Of a DNA stretch of 62,271 bases, positions 14,951 to 25,409 are shown in pieces. Position numbers and translations under genes: made by a program. Location: positions 1 through 62,271 of the forward strand of contig JAOPZA010000092.1 in NCBI GenBank assembly GCA_025964325.1. The letters run 5' to 3'. A model generated the notes under the pieces. That model worked only from the letters and a program-made list of their open reading frames with translations. It was not told where the DNA came from and ran no database searches. This DNA is from Conexibacter sp. GTDB taxonomy: Bacteria > Actinomycetota > Thermoleophilia > Solirubrobacterales > Solirubrobacteraceae. How positions within the stretch are numbered: the first letter of the stretch is position 1; every line of letters starts with the position of its first letter.

Positions 14951-16327
14951 GTGTCCGGCACGACCGCCACAGACGAGCGCGGCCAGCGCCGCACCGCCGT
15001 CGTCTCGATCGGCGCGGCGATCGTGCTGGTCGCCCTGAAGCTCGGCACCGGGCTCGCGACGGGCTCGCTCGGCCTCGTCTCGGCCGGGATCGAGTCGAGC
15101 GGCGACGTGATCGCCGCGCTGCTGACGTTCTTCGCGATCCGCCTCGGCGCGCGCCCAGCCGACGAGGACCATCCCTTCGGCCACCGCCGCGCCGAGAACC
15201 TCGCGGCGCTCGGCGAGGCGACGATCCTCATCTTCGGCGGGATCATCGTGACGGTCGAGGCGATCCGCCGGCTCGGCGGAGGCGGCGAGGGCTTCGAGCC
15301 CGCCTGGTACGTCTTCGTCGTGATCGCCGTCGCGCTGGTGATCGACCTCAGCCGCGTGATCACCTCGGTCCGCACGGCGGCCAGATACCACAGCGCGGCG
15401 CTGCGCTCGAACTCCTTCCACTTCGCCGGCGACATGGCCGGCTCGCTCGCCGTCCTCGTCGGACTCGTGCTCGTCCGCGCCGGCTTCCACCAAGGCGACG
15501 CGCTCGCCGCGCTGCTGGTCGCGGCGATCATCTTCGCCGCCGCCACGCGCCTGATCCTCGAGAACGCCCAGGTGCTGATGGACCGCACCCCGGAGCAGGC
15601 GCGCCAGCGCGCCGAGCGGGCGATCCGCGCGCTCGACTCGCCCGCCGAGCTGCGCCGTCTCCGCGTGCGCGAGTCGGGCGGCCGCTACTTCGCCGACGTC
15701 GTCGTCTCCGTCCCCGCCGGCCAGGCGATCGTCGAGGGCCACGCGGTCGCCGACGCGGTCGAGGACGCGGTGCGCGCCGAGCTGCCCGGCAGCGACGTCG
15801 TCGTGCACGTCGAGCCGCGGCGGCGCGGCCTGGACCTGCGCGACCGCGCGCTCGCGGCCGCGCTGAGCGAGCCGCTCGTGCGCGAGGCGCACGACATCGC
15901 GATCTTCCAGACGCGCGGCCGTGCGACCGTCTCGCTCCACCTCAAGCTCGCCGAGGACCTGACGATCGCCGAGGCTCACGCCGCCGCCGAGCGCGTCAGC
16001 GCGGCGATCCGCGCCGAGCCCGACGTCGAGGACGTGCTGACGCACCTCGAGCCGCTCGAGCGGCCGGTCGCCGCCCAGCCGGTCGACGCGATCCGCGACG
16101 CCGAGGAGCGCGAGCGGATCTCCGCGACCGTCGAGCGGCTGATCGGCACGGGGCCGCGGGAGCTGCGGCTGATCCGCACGGAGGCGGGGCTCGTCGTCTT
16201 CGTCGTCGTCGGGGTAGGGGCCGAGCGGACGCTCGACGAGGCGCACCGGCTCGCGAGCGAGCTCGAGGAGGAGATCCGCCGCGACCGCGGCTACATCGCC
16301 GAGGTCGTCGTGCATACCGAGCCGTAG
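14951..16327 (+). CDS. Cation diffusion facilitator with three C-terminal repeats
   Basis: 458-residue divalent metal efflux protein. Residues about 10-205 hold the CDF membrane domain with HPFGHRRAE after helix 2, ESSGD in helix 2 and HFAGD in helix 5 (metal-site positions). After it come three successive beta-alpha-beta-beta units of about 75 residues, ending in VVHVEPRR, LTHLEPLE and VVVHTEP. A normal CDF has one such dimerisation domain, so this one is triplicated. GTG 14951 is chosen; GTG 14909 in frame is possible but starts before a TTGACA-like box. Zn, Fe or Mn specificity is not determinable. Confidence 0.87.
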   Translation: MSGTTATDERGQRRTAVVSIGAAIVLVALKLGTGLATGSLGLVSAGIESSGDVIAALLTFFAIRLGARPADEDHPFGHRRAENLAALGEATILIFGGIIVTVEAIRRLGGGGEGFEPAWYVFVVIAVALVIDLSRVITSVRTAARYHSAALRSNSFHFAGDMAGSLAVLVGLVLVRAGFHQGDALAALLVAAIIFAAATRLILENAQVLMDRTPEQARQRAERAIRALDSPAELRRLRVRESGGRYFADVVVSVPAGQAIVEGHAVADAVEDAVRAELPGSDVVVHVEPRRRGLDLRDRALAAALSEPLVREAHDIAIFQTRGRATVSLHLKLAEDLTIAEAHAAAERVSAAIRAEPDVEDVLTHLEPLERPVAAQPVDAIRDAEERERISATVERLIGTGPRELRLIRTEAGLVVFVVVGVGAERTLDEAHRLASELEEEIRRDRGYIAEVVVHTEP

Positions 16328-16431
16328 CTCGCCGGCTGCGCCGGCGAGCGACGGCTCGGTATGCATTGGGAGTTCGCGGCGACCCACTTCGTCGGTCGCC
16401 GCGAACTCCCGAATGACCGACGAAGTCGGTC
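16311..16431. terminator. Bidirectional palindromic terminator, four hairpins
   Basis: The 109 bp between the convergent CDF and aminopeptidase genes is almost wholly palindromic. Arms TGCATACCGAGCCG (16311-16324, the end of the CDF gene) and CGGCTCGGTATGCA (16352-16365) enclose a second hairpin CTCGCCGGC-TGC-GCCGGCGAG (16328-16348). Next come 17-bp arms GGGAGTTCGCGGCGACC (16368-16384) and its complement (16394-16410) around a 9-nt loop, then GACCGAC-GAA-GTCGGTC (16415-16431). There is no T-tract. It would fold on either strand and so can end both transcripts. Confidence 0.8.
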
Positions 16432-16436
16432 GCCGC

Positions 16437-17876
16437 TCAGTTGAGCCGGCGCGCCAGCTCGACCAGCAGCCGCACGCCGAAGCCCGAGCCGCCCTGCCCG
16501 GCGTAGGGGGCGCCGGTGTCGTTCGCGGTGCCGGCGATGTCGAGGTGCGCCCACGGCACGTCGCCGACGAAGCGGTGGAGGAACTCGGCCGCCGCGATCG
16601 AGCCGGCCTTGCGCGTCTCGACGACGTTGACGATGTCGGCGTAGCGGCCCTTGATGACCTCGGCGTAGGTCGGGTGCAGCGGCAGGCGCCACAGCAGCTC
16701 GCCGCTGGCCTGGGCGGCCGCCTCGAGACGCCCGTTCCACTCGTCGTCGTTCGACATCAGGCCGGCGTGGCTGGTGCCGAGCGCGGAGACGATCGCGCCC
16801 GTCAGCGTGGCCAGGTCGACGATCCGCTCGGCGCCGTGGGCGACCGCGTGCGCGAGGCAGTCGGCCAGCACGAGGCGGCCCTCGGCGTCGGTGTTGACGA
16901 TCTCGATCGTCGTGCCGTTCGAGGCGCGCACGATGTCGCCGGGCTTCATCGCGCCGCCGTCGGGCATGTTCTCGGTCGCGCCGACCACGCCGAGGACGCG
17001 GATCGGCAGCCGCAGCCGGGCGATCGCGCCGATCGCCTCGAGCACGGCGGCGCCTCCGGACATGTCGAACTTCATCTCTGACATCTTCAGCGCCGGCTTG
17101 ATCGAGATGCCGCCGGCGTCGAACGTGACCGCCTTGCCGACGAGCGCCAACAGCGGGCCGCCGGCGTCCGGGCCCTCGTAGCGCAGCTGGATCAGCTGGG
17201 CGTCCTGGACCGAGCCCTGTGCGACGGCGGCGAAAGCGCCCATCCCGAGCGCGCGGATGTCCTGCTCGCCGAGGATCTCGCAGGTCAGTCCCTCGGCCTC
17301 GGCGGCGATCTCCTGCGCGCGCCGCCCGAGCCGCTCGGGCGTCAGCTCGTTGCCGGGCGCGTTCTGCAGGTCGCGGGCGCGGTTCTGCGCCGCCGTCACG
17401 ACGGCCGCCGTCTCGACCGTCGCGGCGGTCTCGTGGTGGGCGCTGACGATCAGCCCTTCGAGCGCGGCGCCGTCGTCGTCGGGGTGGTTGCGATAGCGGT
17501 CGAAGCGGTAGCCGGCGAGCACGGTCCCCTCGACGAGCGCGGCGACGCCGGCGTCGTCGAGGTGGTGCGGGACCTCCCAGCAGAGCGTCGCCGTCCCCAG
17601 CTCGAGCGCGCGGGCGTGGACGGTCGCGGCGGCGATGCGGGCGCGCTCCGGGTCGAAGCGGCCGCGTTCGCCGAGCCCGACCACGATCCAGCGCTTCTCC
17701 TCGGCGTGCGCGACGGCGAGCCGCTTGAAGGCGCGGCGCGCCTCGCCGCGGTCGAGCAGGCGCTGCAACGTGCCGTCCGCGACATCGTGCGCGATGTCCT
17801 CCCCGTCGAAGACGCCGACGGCGATCGTGTCGGCATCGGTGGCGGCGGCGGGTTGCGTCGTGGAGGTGATCTGCAT
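16437..17876 (-). CDS. pepA: Leucyl aminopeptidase (M17)
   Basis: 479-residue cytosolic M17 metallo-aminopeptidase that releases N-terminal residues from peptides. The C-terminal catalytic domain shows GKAVTFDAGGISIKP (metal Lys/Asp), MKFDMSGGAAV and the family signature NTDAEGRLVLAD with metal-binding Asp/Glu, followed by TLTGA. The N-terminal domain is the usual macro-like fold. A TAGTCT hexamer 7 nt before the ATG (17884-17889) supports this start and a leaderless transcript. It is divergent from the thiolase. Confidence 0.94.
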   Translation of the reverse strand: MQITSTTQPAAATDADTIAVGVFDGEDIAHDVADGTLQRLLDRGEARRAFKRLAVAHAEEKRWIVVGLGERGRFDPERARIAAATVHARALELGTATLCWEVPHHLDDAGVAALVEGTVLAGYRFDRYRNHPDDDGAALEGLIVSAHHETAATVETAAVVTAAQNRARDLQNAPGNELTPERLGRRAQEIAAEAEGLTCEILGEQDIRALGMGAFAAVAQGSVQDAQLIQLRYEGPDAGGPLLALVGKAVTFDAGGISIKPALKMSEMKFDMSGGAAVLEAIGAIARLRLPIRVLGVVGATENMPDGGAMKPGDIVRASNGTTIEIVNTDAEGRLVLADCLAHAVAHGAERIVDLATLTGAIVSALGTSHAGLMSNDDEWNGRLEAAAQASGELLWRLPLHPTYAEVIKGRYADIVNVVETRKAGSIAAAEFLHRFVGDVPWAHLDIAGTANDTGAPYAGQGGSGFGVRLLVELARRLN

Positions 17877-17954
17877 CGTGGTCAGACTACCCACCGCTAC
17901 GATCCCCCGTGGTTGGTCGGCAGTCCCGAACCGTGACCGTGGAATGGAGAGTTG

Positions 17955-19135
<1,181 letters not shown>

Positions 19136-19139
<4 letters not shown>

Positions 19140-20002
19140 CGGGACCCGACGACATCGCGGTCGAGGAGGGCGCCGAGGCACGCGGCGCCGCAGCGCAGGG
19201 CGCCGAGGCACGCGGCGCCGCGTTCTTCGATCTCGATCGCACGCTGATGGCGGGGTCGAGCGCGTACGAGTTCGCGCGCGCCTCCTACCGCCAGGGCCTG
19301 CTGACCCGCCGCCAGCTCGTCGCCGGCGCGTGGGCGAACGTGCGCTTCCGCCTGCTCGGCTCGACCGACGCCGGCACCGACGCGCTCCGCGCCGGCGTCG
19401 CCGAGATGATCCGCGACGTGCGCGTCCGCGACCTCCAGCGGCTCGGCCCCGACGTGCTCGCCGGGATCTTGCCGCGCATCTACCCGCAGATGCTGCGCGT
19501 CGCCTACGAGCACCAGGACGCGGGCCGGCCCGTCTACATCGTCACCGCGGCCGCGCACGAGGTCGCCGAACTGCTCGCCCACGTCCTGACGTTCGACGGC
19601 GGCGTCGGCGCGCGCTCGGAGATCCACGACGGCATCTACACGGGGCGCCCGGAGGGACCGTTCACCTACCGGGAGGGCAAGGCGGAGGCGATCCGCGAGC
19701 TGGCGGCAGCCGAGGGCTTCGACCTCGCGGCCTCCTACGCGTACTCCGACTCGGAGTCGGACCTGCCGATGCTGCGCGCGGTCGGGAACCCCGTCGCCGT
19801 CAACCCGGACGCCGAGCTGGCGCGCGTCGCGCGCGAGGAGGGCTGGGACGTGCTGCGCTTCGAGCGCCTCGGCCGCCGGCTCAAGGTCGCGGCCACGGCT
19901 CTCGCCGGCGCGGCGATCGGCGGAGCCGGCAGCTTCGCCGTGCGCCGTGCCCGCGCGGCGAGCGAGCCGAAGCCGCCCGCGCGCACGCGCTGGCTGCGAT
20001 GA
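19136..20002 (+). CDS. HAD-IB family hydrolase
   Basis: Phosphatase-like HAD protein with motif I FFDLDRTLM, motif II YIVTAAAH, a Lys in REGKAEAI and motif III YSDSESDLPML, as in SerB-like HAD-IB enzymes of actinobacteria; a hydrophobic segment near the C-terminus (ALAGAAIGGAGSF) suggests membrane association. The start is a puzzle: no ATG, GTG or TTG lies between the thiolase stop and motif I. CTG 19136, overlapping the thiolase TGA, or ATC 19154 are the only plausible candidates. The N-terminus encodes two copies of GAEARGAAAQ from a palindromic 30-bp repeat. Substrate unknown. Confidence 0.8.
19169..19219 (+). repeat. In-frame palindromic repeat, two copies
   Basis: A 21-bp palindrome with arms GGCGCCG and CGGCGCC around AGGCACG occurs at 19169-19189 and 19199-19219, period 30 bp. 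It is in frame and adds about ten residues per copy in front of HAD motif I. It may have displaced the original start codon of that gene. Confidence 0.75.
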
Positions 20003-21186
20003 GCCTGCACGAGCTGACCGACGAGCAGCGCGAGATCCGCGCGCTCGCCCGCCGCTTCGGCGAGGAGGCGATCGCTCCCCACGCCGCCGGGTGGGACCGC
20101 GAGCACCGCTTCCCGAAGGAGGTCTTCGTCGCGCTCGGCGAGCTCGGCCTGATGGGTGCGTGCATCCCCGAGGAGCACGGCGGGGCCGGCACCGACTTCC
20201 TCTCGTACGTGCTGGCGATCGAGGAGCTCTCGCGCGCCGACGGCGGCGTCGGCGTGACGGTCGCCGTCCATACCTCGGCGGTCGAGCTGCCATTGCTCGC
20301 GCACGGCGATCCCGACCAGCTCGCGCGCCTGCTGCCACCGCTGGCCCAGGGCCACGAGCTGGGCGCCTTCGCGCTGACCGAGCCGGAGGCGGGGTCCGAC
20401 GCCGCCGCGCTGCGGACGCGCGCCGTGCCCGACGGCGCGGGCGTGCGAATCACCGGCACGAAGCAGTTCGTCACGACCGGCTCCCACGCCCACACGCTGA
20501 TCGTCTTCGCCCGCGACGAGGACGGCGGCGCGGCCGTCGAGCCGGCCGGCGCGGACGGCGCCCGCCGCGCCCCGATCTCCGCGTACTTGGTGCGGCGTCC
20601 GTCGCACGGCCTGAGGGTCGCGCGCGAGGAGGAGAAGCTCGGCCTCAACTCCTCCTCGACCGCCGAGCTGACGTTCGAGGACACGCCCGGCGAGCGGCTC
20701 GGCGCGCCCGGGGCCGGGATGCGGATCGCACTCGGCACGCTCGACGGCGGCCGCATCGGGATCGCCGCCCAAGCGGTCGGCATCGCGCAGGCCGCGCTCG
20801 ACGTCGCGACCGCCTACGCGCGCGAGCGCAACGCCTTCGGCGGGCCGATCGGCCGCCTCGGCCAGGTCCAGCACAAGCTGGCGGAGATGCAGACCGAGAT
20901 CGAGGCCGCCCGTGCGCTGACGTGGCGGGCGGCGCGGCTGAAGCAGGCCGGCCGGCCGCACACGGTCGAAGGCGCGCAGGCGAAGCTGTTCGCCTCGCGC
21001 GTCGCGCGCCACTGGACCGGCGAGGCGATCCAGATCCTCGGCGGCTACGGCTACACGCGCGAGTTCCCGGCCGAGCGCTACTACCGCGACGCGAAGGTGA
21101 CGGAGATCTACGAGGGCACGAGCGAGATCCAGCGGCTCGTGATCGCCCGCGCGCTGCTGGGCGAGGCGGCGCGGTCGGTCTCCTGA
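19999..21186 (+). CDS. Acyl-CoA dehydrogenase
   Basis: 395-residue FAD flavoprotein that makes the alpha,beta double bond in acyl-CoA and passes electrons to ETF, encoded just downstream. Family features: [26 protein letters not shown], the FAD-binding [21 protein letters not shown] and the catalytic Glu within [16 protein letters not shown]. Short/branched-chain specificity is suggested by the Glu position in the last motif but is not certain. ATGA overlap with the HAD gene. A 30-residue Gly/Ala-rich loop near residues 172-192 ([18 protein letters not shown]) is longer than usual. Confidence 0.93.
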   Translation: MSLHELTDEQREIRALARRFGEEAIAPHAAGWDREHRFPKEVFVALGELGLMGACIPEEHGGAGTDFLSYVLAIEELSRADGGVGVTVAVHTSAVELPLLAHGDPDQLARLLPPLAQGHELGAFALTEPEAGSDAAALRTRAVPDGAGVRITGTKQFVTTGSHAHTLIVFARDEDGGAAVEPAGADGARRAPISAYLVRRPSHGLRVAREEEKLGLNSSSTAELTFEDTPGERLGAPGAGMRIALGTLDGGRIGIAAQAVGIAQAALDVATAYARERNAFGGPIGRLGQVQHKLAEMQTEIEAARALTWRAARLKQAGRPHTVEGAQAKLFASRVARHWTGEAIQILGGYGYTREFPAERYYRDAKVTEIYEGTSEIQRLVIARALLGEAARSVS

Positions 21187-21286
21187 GGGCGGCCCGGCGA
21201 ACCGTCACCCCCGTCGGCGGGCGTCCCGTACTATTCGGCCCGCCGCGACGCCGTCGTCCCCCGCACGAGCGCGCGGACACCCCGAG

Positions 21287-21697
21287 ATGTCCTCCTCCAC
21301 AGACCGAAAGATCCGCGTCGTCGTGGCGAAGCCTGGTCTGGACGGGCATGACCGCGGTGCGAAGATCATCGCGCGTGCGTTGCGGGATGCGGGGATGGAG
21401 GTGATCTACACCGGTTTGCATCAGACGCCGGAGCAGATCGTGGAGACGGTGATCCAGGAGGATGCGGACGCGGTCGGCCTGTCGATCCTGTCCGGCGCGC
21501 ACATGACGTTGGTGCCGCGGATCGTGGATCTGTTGCATGCGCAGGAGATCGACGACGTGGTCGTGACGGTCGGCGGCACGATCCCGGCCGACGACATCCC
21601 GGAGCTGAGACGGCTCGGCGTCGCCGCGGTCTTCACGCCCGGCGCGCCGACGCAGGAGATCATCGACTTCATCCGCGGCGCCGTCCGCGCCGATTAG
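21287..21697 (+). CDS. Cobalamin-binding methylmalonyl-CoA mutase C-terminal-like protein
   Basis: 136-residue stand-alone B12-binding domain. [14 protein letters not shown] contains the DxHxxG loop whose His ligates cobalt, then GLSILSGAH (SxL) and VGGTIPADD (GG), the three family signatures. It should form a mutase with a separately encoded large subunit not in this window; MeaB lies upstream. A -10-like TACTAT is at 21229-21234. Codon use between about 21345 and 21550 (GGT, TTG, CAT, GAT, CGT) differs from neighbours and from its own 3' part, hinting at a recombined or acquired tract. Confidence 0.9.
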   Translation: MSSSTDRKIRVVVAKPGLDGHDRGAKIIARALRDAGMEVIYTGLHQTPEQIVETVIQEDADAVGLSILSGAHMTLVPRIVDLLHAQEIDDVVVTVGGTIPADDIPELRRLGVAAVFTPGAPTQEIIDFIRGAVRAD

Positions 21698-21744
21698 TCG
21701 CACCCGTGCGCGGACGCCGGCGACGGGCCGGGAGCGGTACGCGA

Positions 21745-21772
21745 TTGACTGGTCAGTCAACGGCGATAGAAT
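21745..21772 (+). promoter_or_regulatory. etf promoter with TetR-type operator
   Basis: TTGACT (21745-21750) and TAGAAT (21767-21772) match sigma-70 boxes at five of six positions each with a 16-bp spacer, the best promoter in the window. The -35 box is half of a perfect inverted repeat TTGACT-GGTC-AGTCAA (21745-21760), the type of site bound by TetR/FadR-like acyl-CoA-responsive repressors. Binding would block the promoter. The repressor gene is not in the window. Confidence 0.65.
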
Positions 21773-21813
21773 CCGCGAACACTCGTTTTGCATTTTCTGA
21801 GGAGGCACCCGAA

Positions 21814-22605
21814 TTGAAGATTTGCGTCCTGGTCAAAGAGGTGCCGGACGCCGCCGTCGAGAAGCGCATCGACGCCTCGACGGGGCGGATGGACCGCAAC
21901 GGGGAGAAGAACCTCAACCCGTATGACACGCACGCCATCGAAGCGGCGATGCAGATCAAGGAGGGCGGGGTCATCCCGGTCGAGGAGATCGTCGCCGTGA
22001 CGATGGGCCCGGAGTCGGCCGTCCGCGCGCTCCACAAGGCCGTCTCGCTGGGCGCCGACCGCTCGCTCCACCTGACCGACGCCGCGCTCGCCGGCTCCGA
22101 CGTCGCCGCGACCGGCTACGCCCTCGCGAAGGCGCTCGAGAGAGAGGCGCCCGACCTCGTGCTCCTCGGACAGCAGTCCGACGACGGCGAGTGCTACACG
22201 ATCGGCGCGGTGGTCGCCGACCACCTCCGGATGCCGTCGCTCACCCAGGTGATCCAGATGGACGTCGCCGACGGCGGCCTGCGCTGCGAGCGTCAGGCCG
22301 AGTACGGCTACGACACCGTTCAGGTCGAGCTGCCCGCCGTGATCTCGGTCGGCGACGCGATCAACGAGCCTCGCTACCCGTCGCTCAAGGCGATCATGGG
22401 CGCGAAGAGAAGACCGCTCGAGACGCTCGCCTCCGGCGACGTCGGGATCGACGTCGCGCTCGTCGGCGTCGACGGCTCGCGCGTCTCCTGCGGGGAGTTC
22501 CACGCGCCGCCGGCGAAGGCGGCCGGGCAGATCATCGAGGACGAGGACACGAACGAGACGGTCGAGCAGATCGTCGCGTGGCTGGACGAAAGGAAGCTGA
22601 TCTAG
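21814..22605 (+). CDS. etfB: Electron transfer flavoprotein subunit beta
   Basis: 263-residue ETF beta (FixA-type), which with ETF alpha carries one FAD and shuttles electrons from acyl-CoA dehydrogenases to ETF-quinone oxidoreductase. It opens KICVLVKEVPD and has NPYDTHAIEAA, AVTMGP and VGDAINEPRYPSLKAIMGAK, all family signatures. The TTG start is decided by a strong GAGGAGG seven bases upstream (21800-21806) and by homology beginning there; a leadered mRNA of about 35 nt is expected from the promoter at 21745. ETF alpha follows without a gap. Confidence 0.94.
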   Translation: MKICVLVKEVPDAAVEKRIDASTGRMDRNGEKNLNPYDTHAIEAAMQIKEGGVIPVEEIVAVTMGPESAVRALHKAVSLGADRSLHLTDAALAGSDVAATGYALAKALEREAPDLVLLGQQSDDGECYTIGAVVADHLRMPSLTQVIQMDVADGGLRCERQAEYGYDTVQVELPAVISVGDAINEPRYPSLKAIMGAKRRPLETLASGDVGIDVALVGVDGSRVSCGEFHAPPAKAAGQIIEDEDTNETVEQIVAWLDERKLI

Positions 22606-23583
22606 ATGGCGGAAATTCTCGTCTACGTCCTCCACAACGAGGGCACGCTCAACAGAAACTCGCTCGGCGCCGTCTCGGAGGCGGCGAAGCTCGCGTCCGA
22701 GCTCGGCACGACGGCCGACGCCGTCGTCGTCGGCGGCAGCGACCTCACGGACGACCTGCTCGGGACGCTCGGCAGCTACGGCGCCGGCCGCGTCTTCCGC
22801 GCCGCGGGCCCGGAGGGGCTCGCGCAGCCGGTCGTCGACGTGATGGCGAAGGTGATCGACGAGCACGGCCACGGCTACGCGATCTTCGGTGGCGGCCTGC
22901 TCGGCTTCGAGATCGGCGCCGGCCTCGCCGCGCGCAAGCAGGCGGGCGTGACGATGGAGGTCACGGGCGTGTCGGTCGAGGACGGCAAGCTCGTCGCGGA
23001 GCGCCCGATCCTCGGCGACTCGCAGATCTCGCGCTCGAAGTACCGCGGCGACCTCGGCATCATCATCGGCCGCATCAACGCCTTCGAGGTCAGAGAGAGC
23101 GGCAGCGGGCCGGCGGAGGTCGTCGACGTCGAGATCGAGTACTCGCCGTGGTCGACGAAGGCGACGATGGTCCAGCGCGGCGAGCAGCGCGGCGCCGACG
23201 TCAACATCGAGGACGCGAAGATCCTCGTCGCGGGCGGTCGCGGCCTCGGCAAGGCCGAGGGCTTCGAGCTGGCCGAGGCGCTCGCCAACGCGCTCGGCGG
23301 GGCGGTCGCCGCGACCCGCGCCGTGGTCGACGCCGGCTGGTATCCCTACGCCGCTCAGATCGGGCAGACGGGCAAGACGGTCTCGCCGAAGCTGTACCTC
23401 GCGGCCGGCATCTCCGGCGCGATCCAGCACAAGGTCGGGATGCAGTCCTCGGAGAACATCGTGGCGATCAACAAGGATGCGAACGCTCCGATCTTCGAGT
23501 TCTCCGACCTCGGGATCGTCGGCGATCTGAACAAGATCCTGCCGAGACTCACCGAGGCCGTGAAGGCCAAGAAGGGGAGCTGA
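22606..23583 (+). CDS. etfA: Electron transfer flavoprotein subunit alpha
   Basis: 325-residue ETF alpha (FixB-type). The N-terminal half is the AMP/ETF-like fold; the C-terminal half carries the FAD-binding module with [36 protein letters not shown] (the diagnostic GISGAIQH) and [11 protein letters not shown]. Its ATG follows the etfB stop directly, so the two subunits are produced together. Third in line is ETF-QO, completing the path from acyl-CoA to the quinone pool. Confidence 0.95.
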   Translation: MAEILVYVLHNEGTLNRNSLGAVSEAAKLASELGTTADAVVVGGSDLTDDLLGTLGSYGAGRVFRAAGPEGLAQPVVDVMAKVIDEHGHGYAIFGGGLLGFEIGAGLAARKQAGVTMEVTGVSVEDGKLVAERPILGDSQISRSKYRGDLGIIIGRINAFEVRESGSGPAEVVDVEIEYSPWSTKATMVQRGEQRGADVNIEDAKILVAGGRGLGKAEGFELAEALANALGGAVAATRAVVDAGWYPYAAQIGQTGKTVSPKLYLAAGISGAIQHKVGMQSSENIVAINKDANAPIFEFSDLGIVGDLNKILPRLTEAVKAKKGS

Positions 23584-23588
23584 TCGCG

Positions 23589-25331
23589 ATGGCGTCCGGC
23601 AGCAGGAACGGGAGCACGGTCCCGGCGGACTACCCGCCGCCGGTCGACTCGCCGACGGAGTTCGTCAAGCGCGGGCTCGACGGCGAGGACGAGCGGATCG
23701 ACGTCGGCGTCGCGATCGTCGGCGGCGGCACCGCCGGGTTGGCGGCCGCCAATCGCCTGCTGCAGCTGCTGGCGGACGACCCGGCGCTGATGGAGCGCCT
23801 CGGCGAGGTGCCGGTCGCCGTGCTCGAGAAGGCGAAGACGTGCGGCGGGCACAACCTGTCCGGGGCCGTCATGCGCCCGGGGCCGCTGCAGGAGCTGTTC
23901 CCACGCATCGACCGCGAGCAGTGGCGCAAGGAGGGCTTCGCCTACGGCGAGGTCACGAAGGAAGCCGTCTACCTGCTTCCGAGCCGCAAGACGAAGCTGC
24001 GGATCCCGCCGCCGCCGCCGTTCAGAAACCACGGCAACGAGGTCGTCTCGGTCGCGGCGATGGCGCGCTTCCAGCAGCGTCAGGCGGAGGAGGGCGGCGC
24101 CTACGTGCTGACCGAGACGTCCGCGACGCAGCTGATCGTCGAGGACGGCAGGGTGGTGGGCGTGCGCTCGGGCGACAAGGGTCGCGGCAGAGACGGAGAG
24201 CCGCTCGGCAACTTCGAGCCGGGCACCGACATCAGAGCCCACGCGACGGTGCTCGCGGACGGCTGCTGGGGCTCGCTGACGGGCGCCGCGATCCGCGAGT
24301 TCGACCTCTCGAAGGGCCGCGAGCCGCAGGTCTGGGAGCTCGGCGTCAAGGAGGTCTGGAAGGTCCCGAAGGCGCTCGATCGCGTGATCCACACGATCGG
24401 CCCCTGGCCGCTCAAGCTGTCCGCCAGATACGGGCAGATCGGCGGCACCTGGATCTACCCGATGAAGGACGAGAAGACGGGCGAGGACCTCGTCTCGATC
24501 GGCTTCGTCATCGACCTCGAGTACGCCGACGCGACGACCTCGGCGCACGACCTGCTGCAGCTGTTCAAGCTGCACCCGCTCGTGAGAGGGATCCTCGAGG
24601 GCGGCGAGCGCGTCGGCTGGGGCGCGAAGGCCCTCCCCGGCGGCGGGTACTGGTCGATGCCGAAGCTGACGATGCCGGGCGCGCTGCTCGTCGGCGACGC
24701 CGGCGGCCTCGTCGACACCGTCTCGCTCAAGGGCATCCACCATGCGATCCGCTCCGGCAGACTCGCCGGCGAGGCGATCTACCAGGGCCTCAAGAACGGC
24801 GACTCGTCGTTCGACTCCTACGAGGACGAGCTGCTCGCGTCGGCGACGGGCAAGGAGCTCTACGCCGTCCGCAACGGGCGCCAGCCGTTCCAGAAGGGCT
24901 TCATCAGAGGCGCGCCGATCGTCAACCTCGCGATCGCCACGAGAGGCAGACTGCCGGGCGGGCGGCTCGGCTGGCACAAGAACGACGAGCGCGCGATGTT
25001 CGTCGGCGACACCGTCAAGAGCTATCCGAAGCCGGACGGCAAGTACACGTTCGACAAGCTCTCGAGCGTCTTCATCACCGGCAACGCGACGCGCGACGAC
25101 GCGCCGAACCACATCCGCGTGCAGAAGCAGGTCCCGCGCGAGATCGCCGAGACGTGGAGATGGATGTGCCCTGCGGGTGTCTACGAGATCCCCGACGACG
25201 CCCCGGAGACGGGCGACGTCGACGTGATCGTGAACTACACGAACTGCGTGCAGTGCGGCGCGATCACGGCGAAGGGCGGGCGCCTCACGCCGCCCGAGGG
25301 CGGCGACGGGCCGCTCTACCAGCTGACCTGA
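23589..25331 (+). CDS. ETF-quinone oxidoreductase with altered Fe-S motif
   Basis: 580-residue membrane-associated flavoprotein that oxidises ETF and reduces quinone. FAD site [15 protein letters not shown] near residue 37, [12 protein letters not shown], and [22 protein letters not shown] are family hallmarks. The C-terminal ferredoxin-like region has [10 protein letters not shown] and [13 protein letters not shown] before [10 protein letters not shown]. Human-type ETF-QO has CPAGVYE plus NCVxCKTC: four cysteines. Here the last Cys is replaced by Ile (C-G-A-I), leaving three. The cluster may be changed, use another ligand, or be a clade variant. Starts 6 bp after etfA. Confidence 0.92.
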   Translation: MASGSRNGSTVPADYPPPVDSPTEFVKRGLDGEDERIDVGVAIVGGGTAGLAAANRLLQLLADDPALMERLGEVPVAVLEKAKTCGGHNLSGAVMRPGPLQELFPRIDREQWRKEGFAYGEVTKEAVYLLPSRKTKLRIPPPPPFRNHGNEVVSVAAMARFQQRQAEEGGAYVLTETSATQLIVEDGRVVGVRSGDKGRGRDGEPLGNFEPGTDIRAHATVLADGCWGSLTGAAIREFDLSKGREPQVWELGVKEVWKVPKALDRVIHTIGPWPLKLSARYGQIGGTWIYPMKDEKTGEDLVSIGFVIDLEYADATTSAHDLLQLFKLHPLVRGILEGGERVGWGAKALPGGGYWSMPKLTMPGALLVGDAGGLVDTVSLKGIHHAIRSGRLAGEAIYQGLKNGDSSFDSYEDELLASATGKELYAVRNGRQPFQKGFIRGAPIVNLAIATRGRLPGGRLGWHKNDERAMFVGDTVKSYPKPDGKYTFDKLSSVFITGNATRDDAPNHIRVQKQVPREIAETWRWMCPAGVYEIPDDAPETGDVDVIVNYTNCVQCGAITAKGGRLTPPEGGDGPLYQLT

Positions 25332-25346
25332 GCCGCAACGGGAGGA

Positions 25347-25376
25347 GCGTGGATCCGCCCGGCAGCGGATCCACGC
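25347..25376 (+). terminator. Hairpin terminator after ETF-QO
   Basis: Perfect 11-bp stem GCGTGGATCCG (25347-25357) and CGGATCCACGC (25366-25376) with an 8-nt loop, 16 bp after the stop codon of ETF-QO. No strong T-tract follows. It likely ends the etf operon. Confidence 0.7.
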
Positions 25377-25409
25377 AACTTCCGCTTCGCGCTCCGGTTT
25401 AAGGTGGCG

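Noticed and set aside
13600-15600. 868-residue minus-strand ORF covering the acyltransferase and extending across meaB
   Set aside because: Only its last 226 codons show homology; the rest is antisense to meaB and the CDF gene, so the start was placed at 13662.
14752-16327. REP elements of the RAYT-associated type, since GTAG stands before hairpins at 14.8 and 16.3 kb
   Set aside because: In both places the TAG of GTAG is a stop codon or its duplicate, other sites lack GTAG, and no transposase is in the window. A genome search could reopen this.
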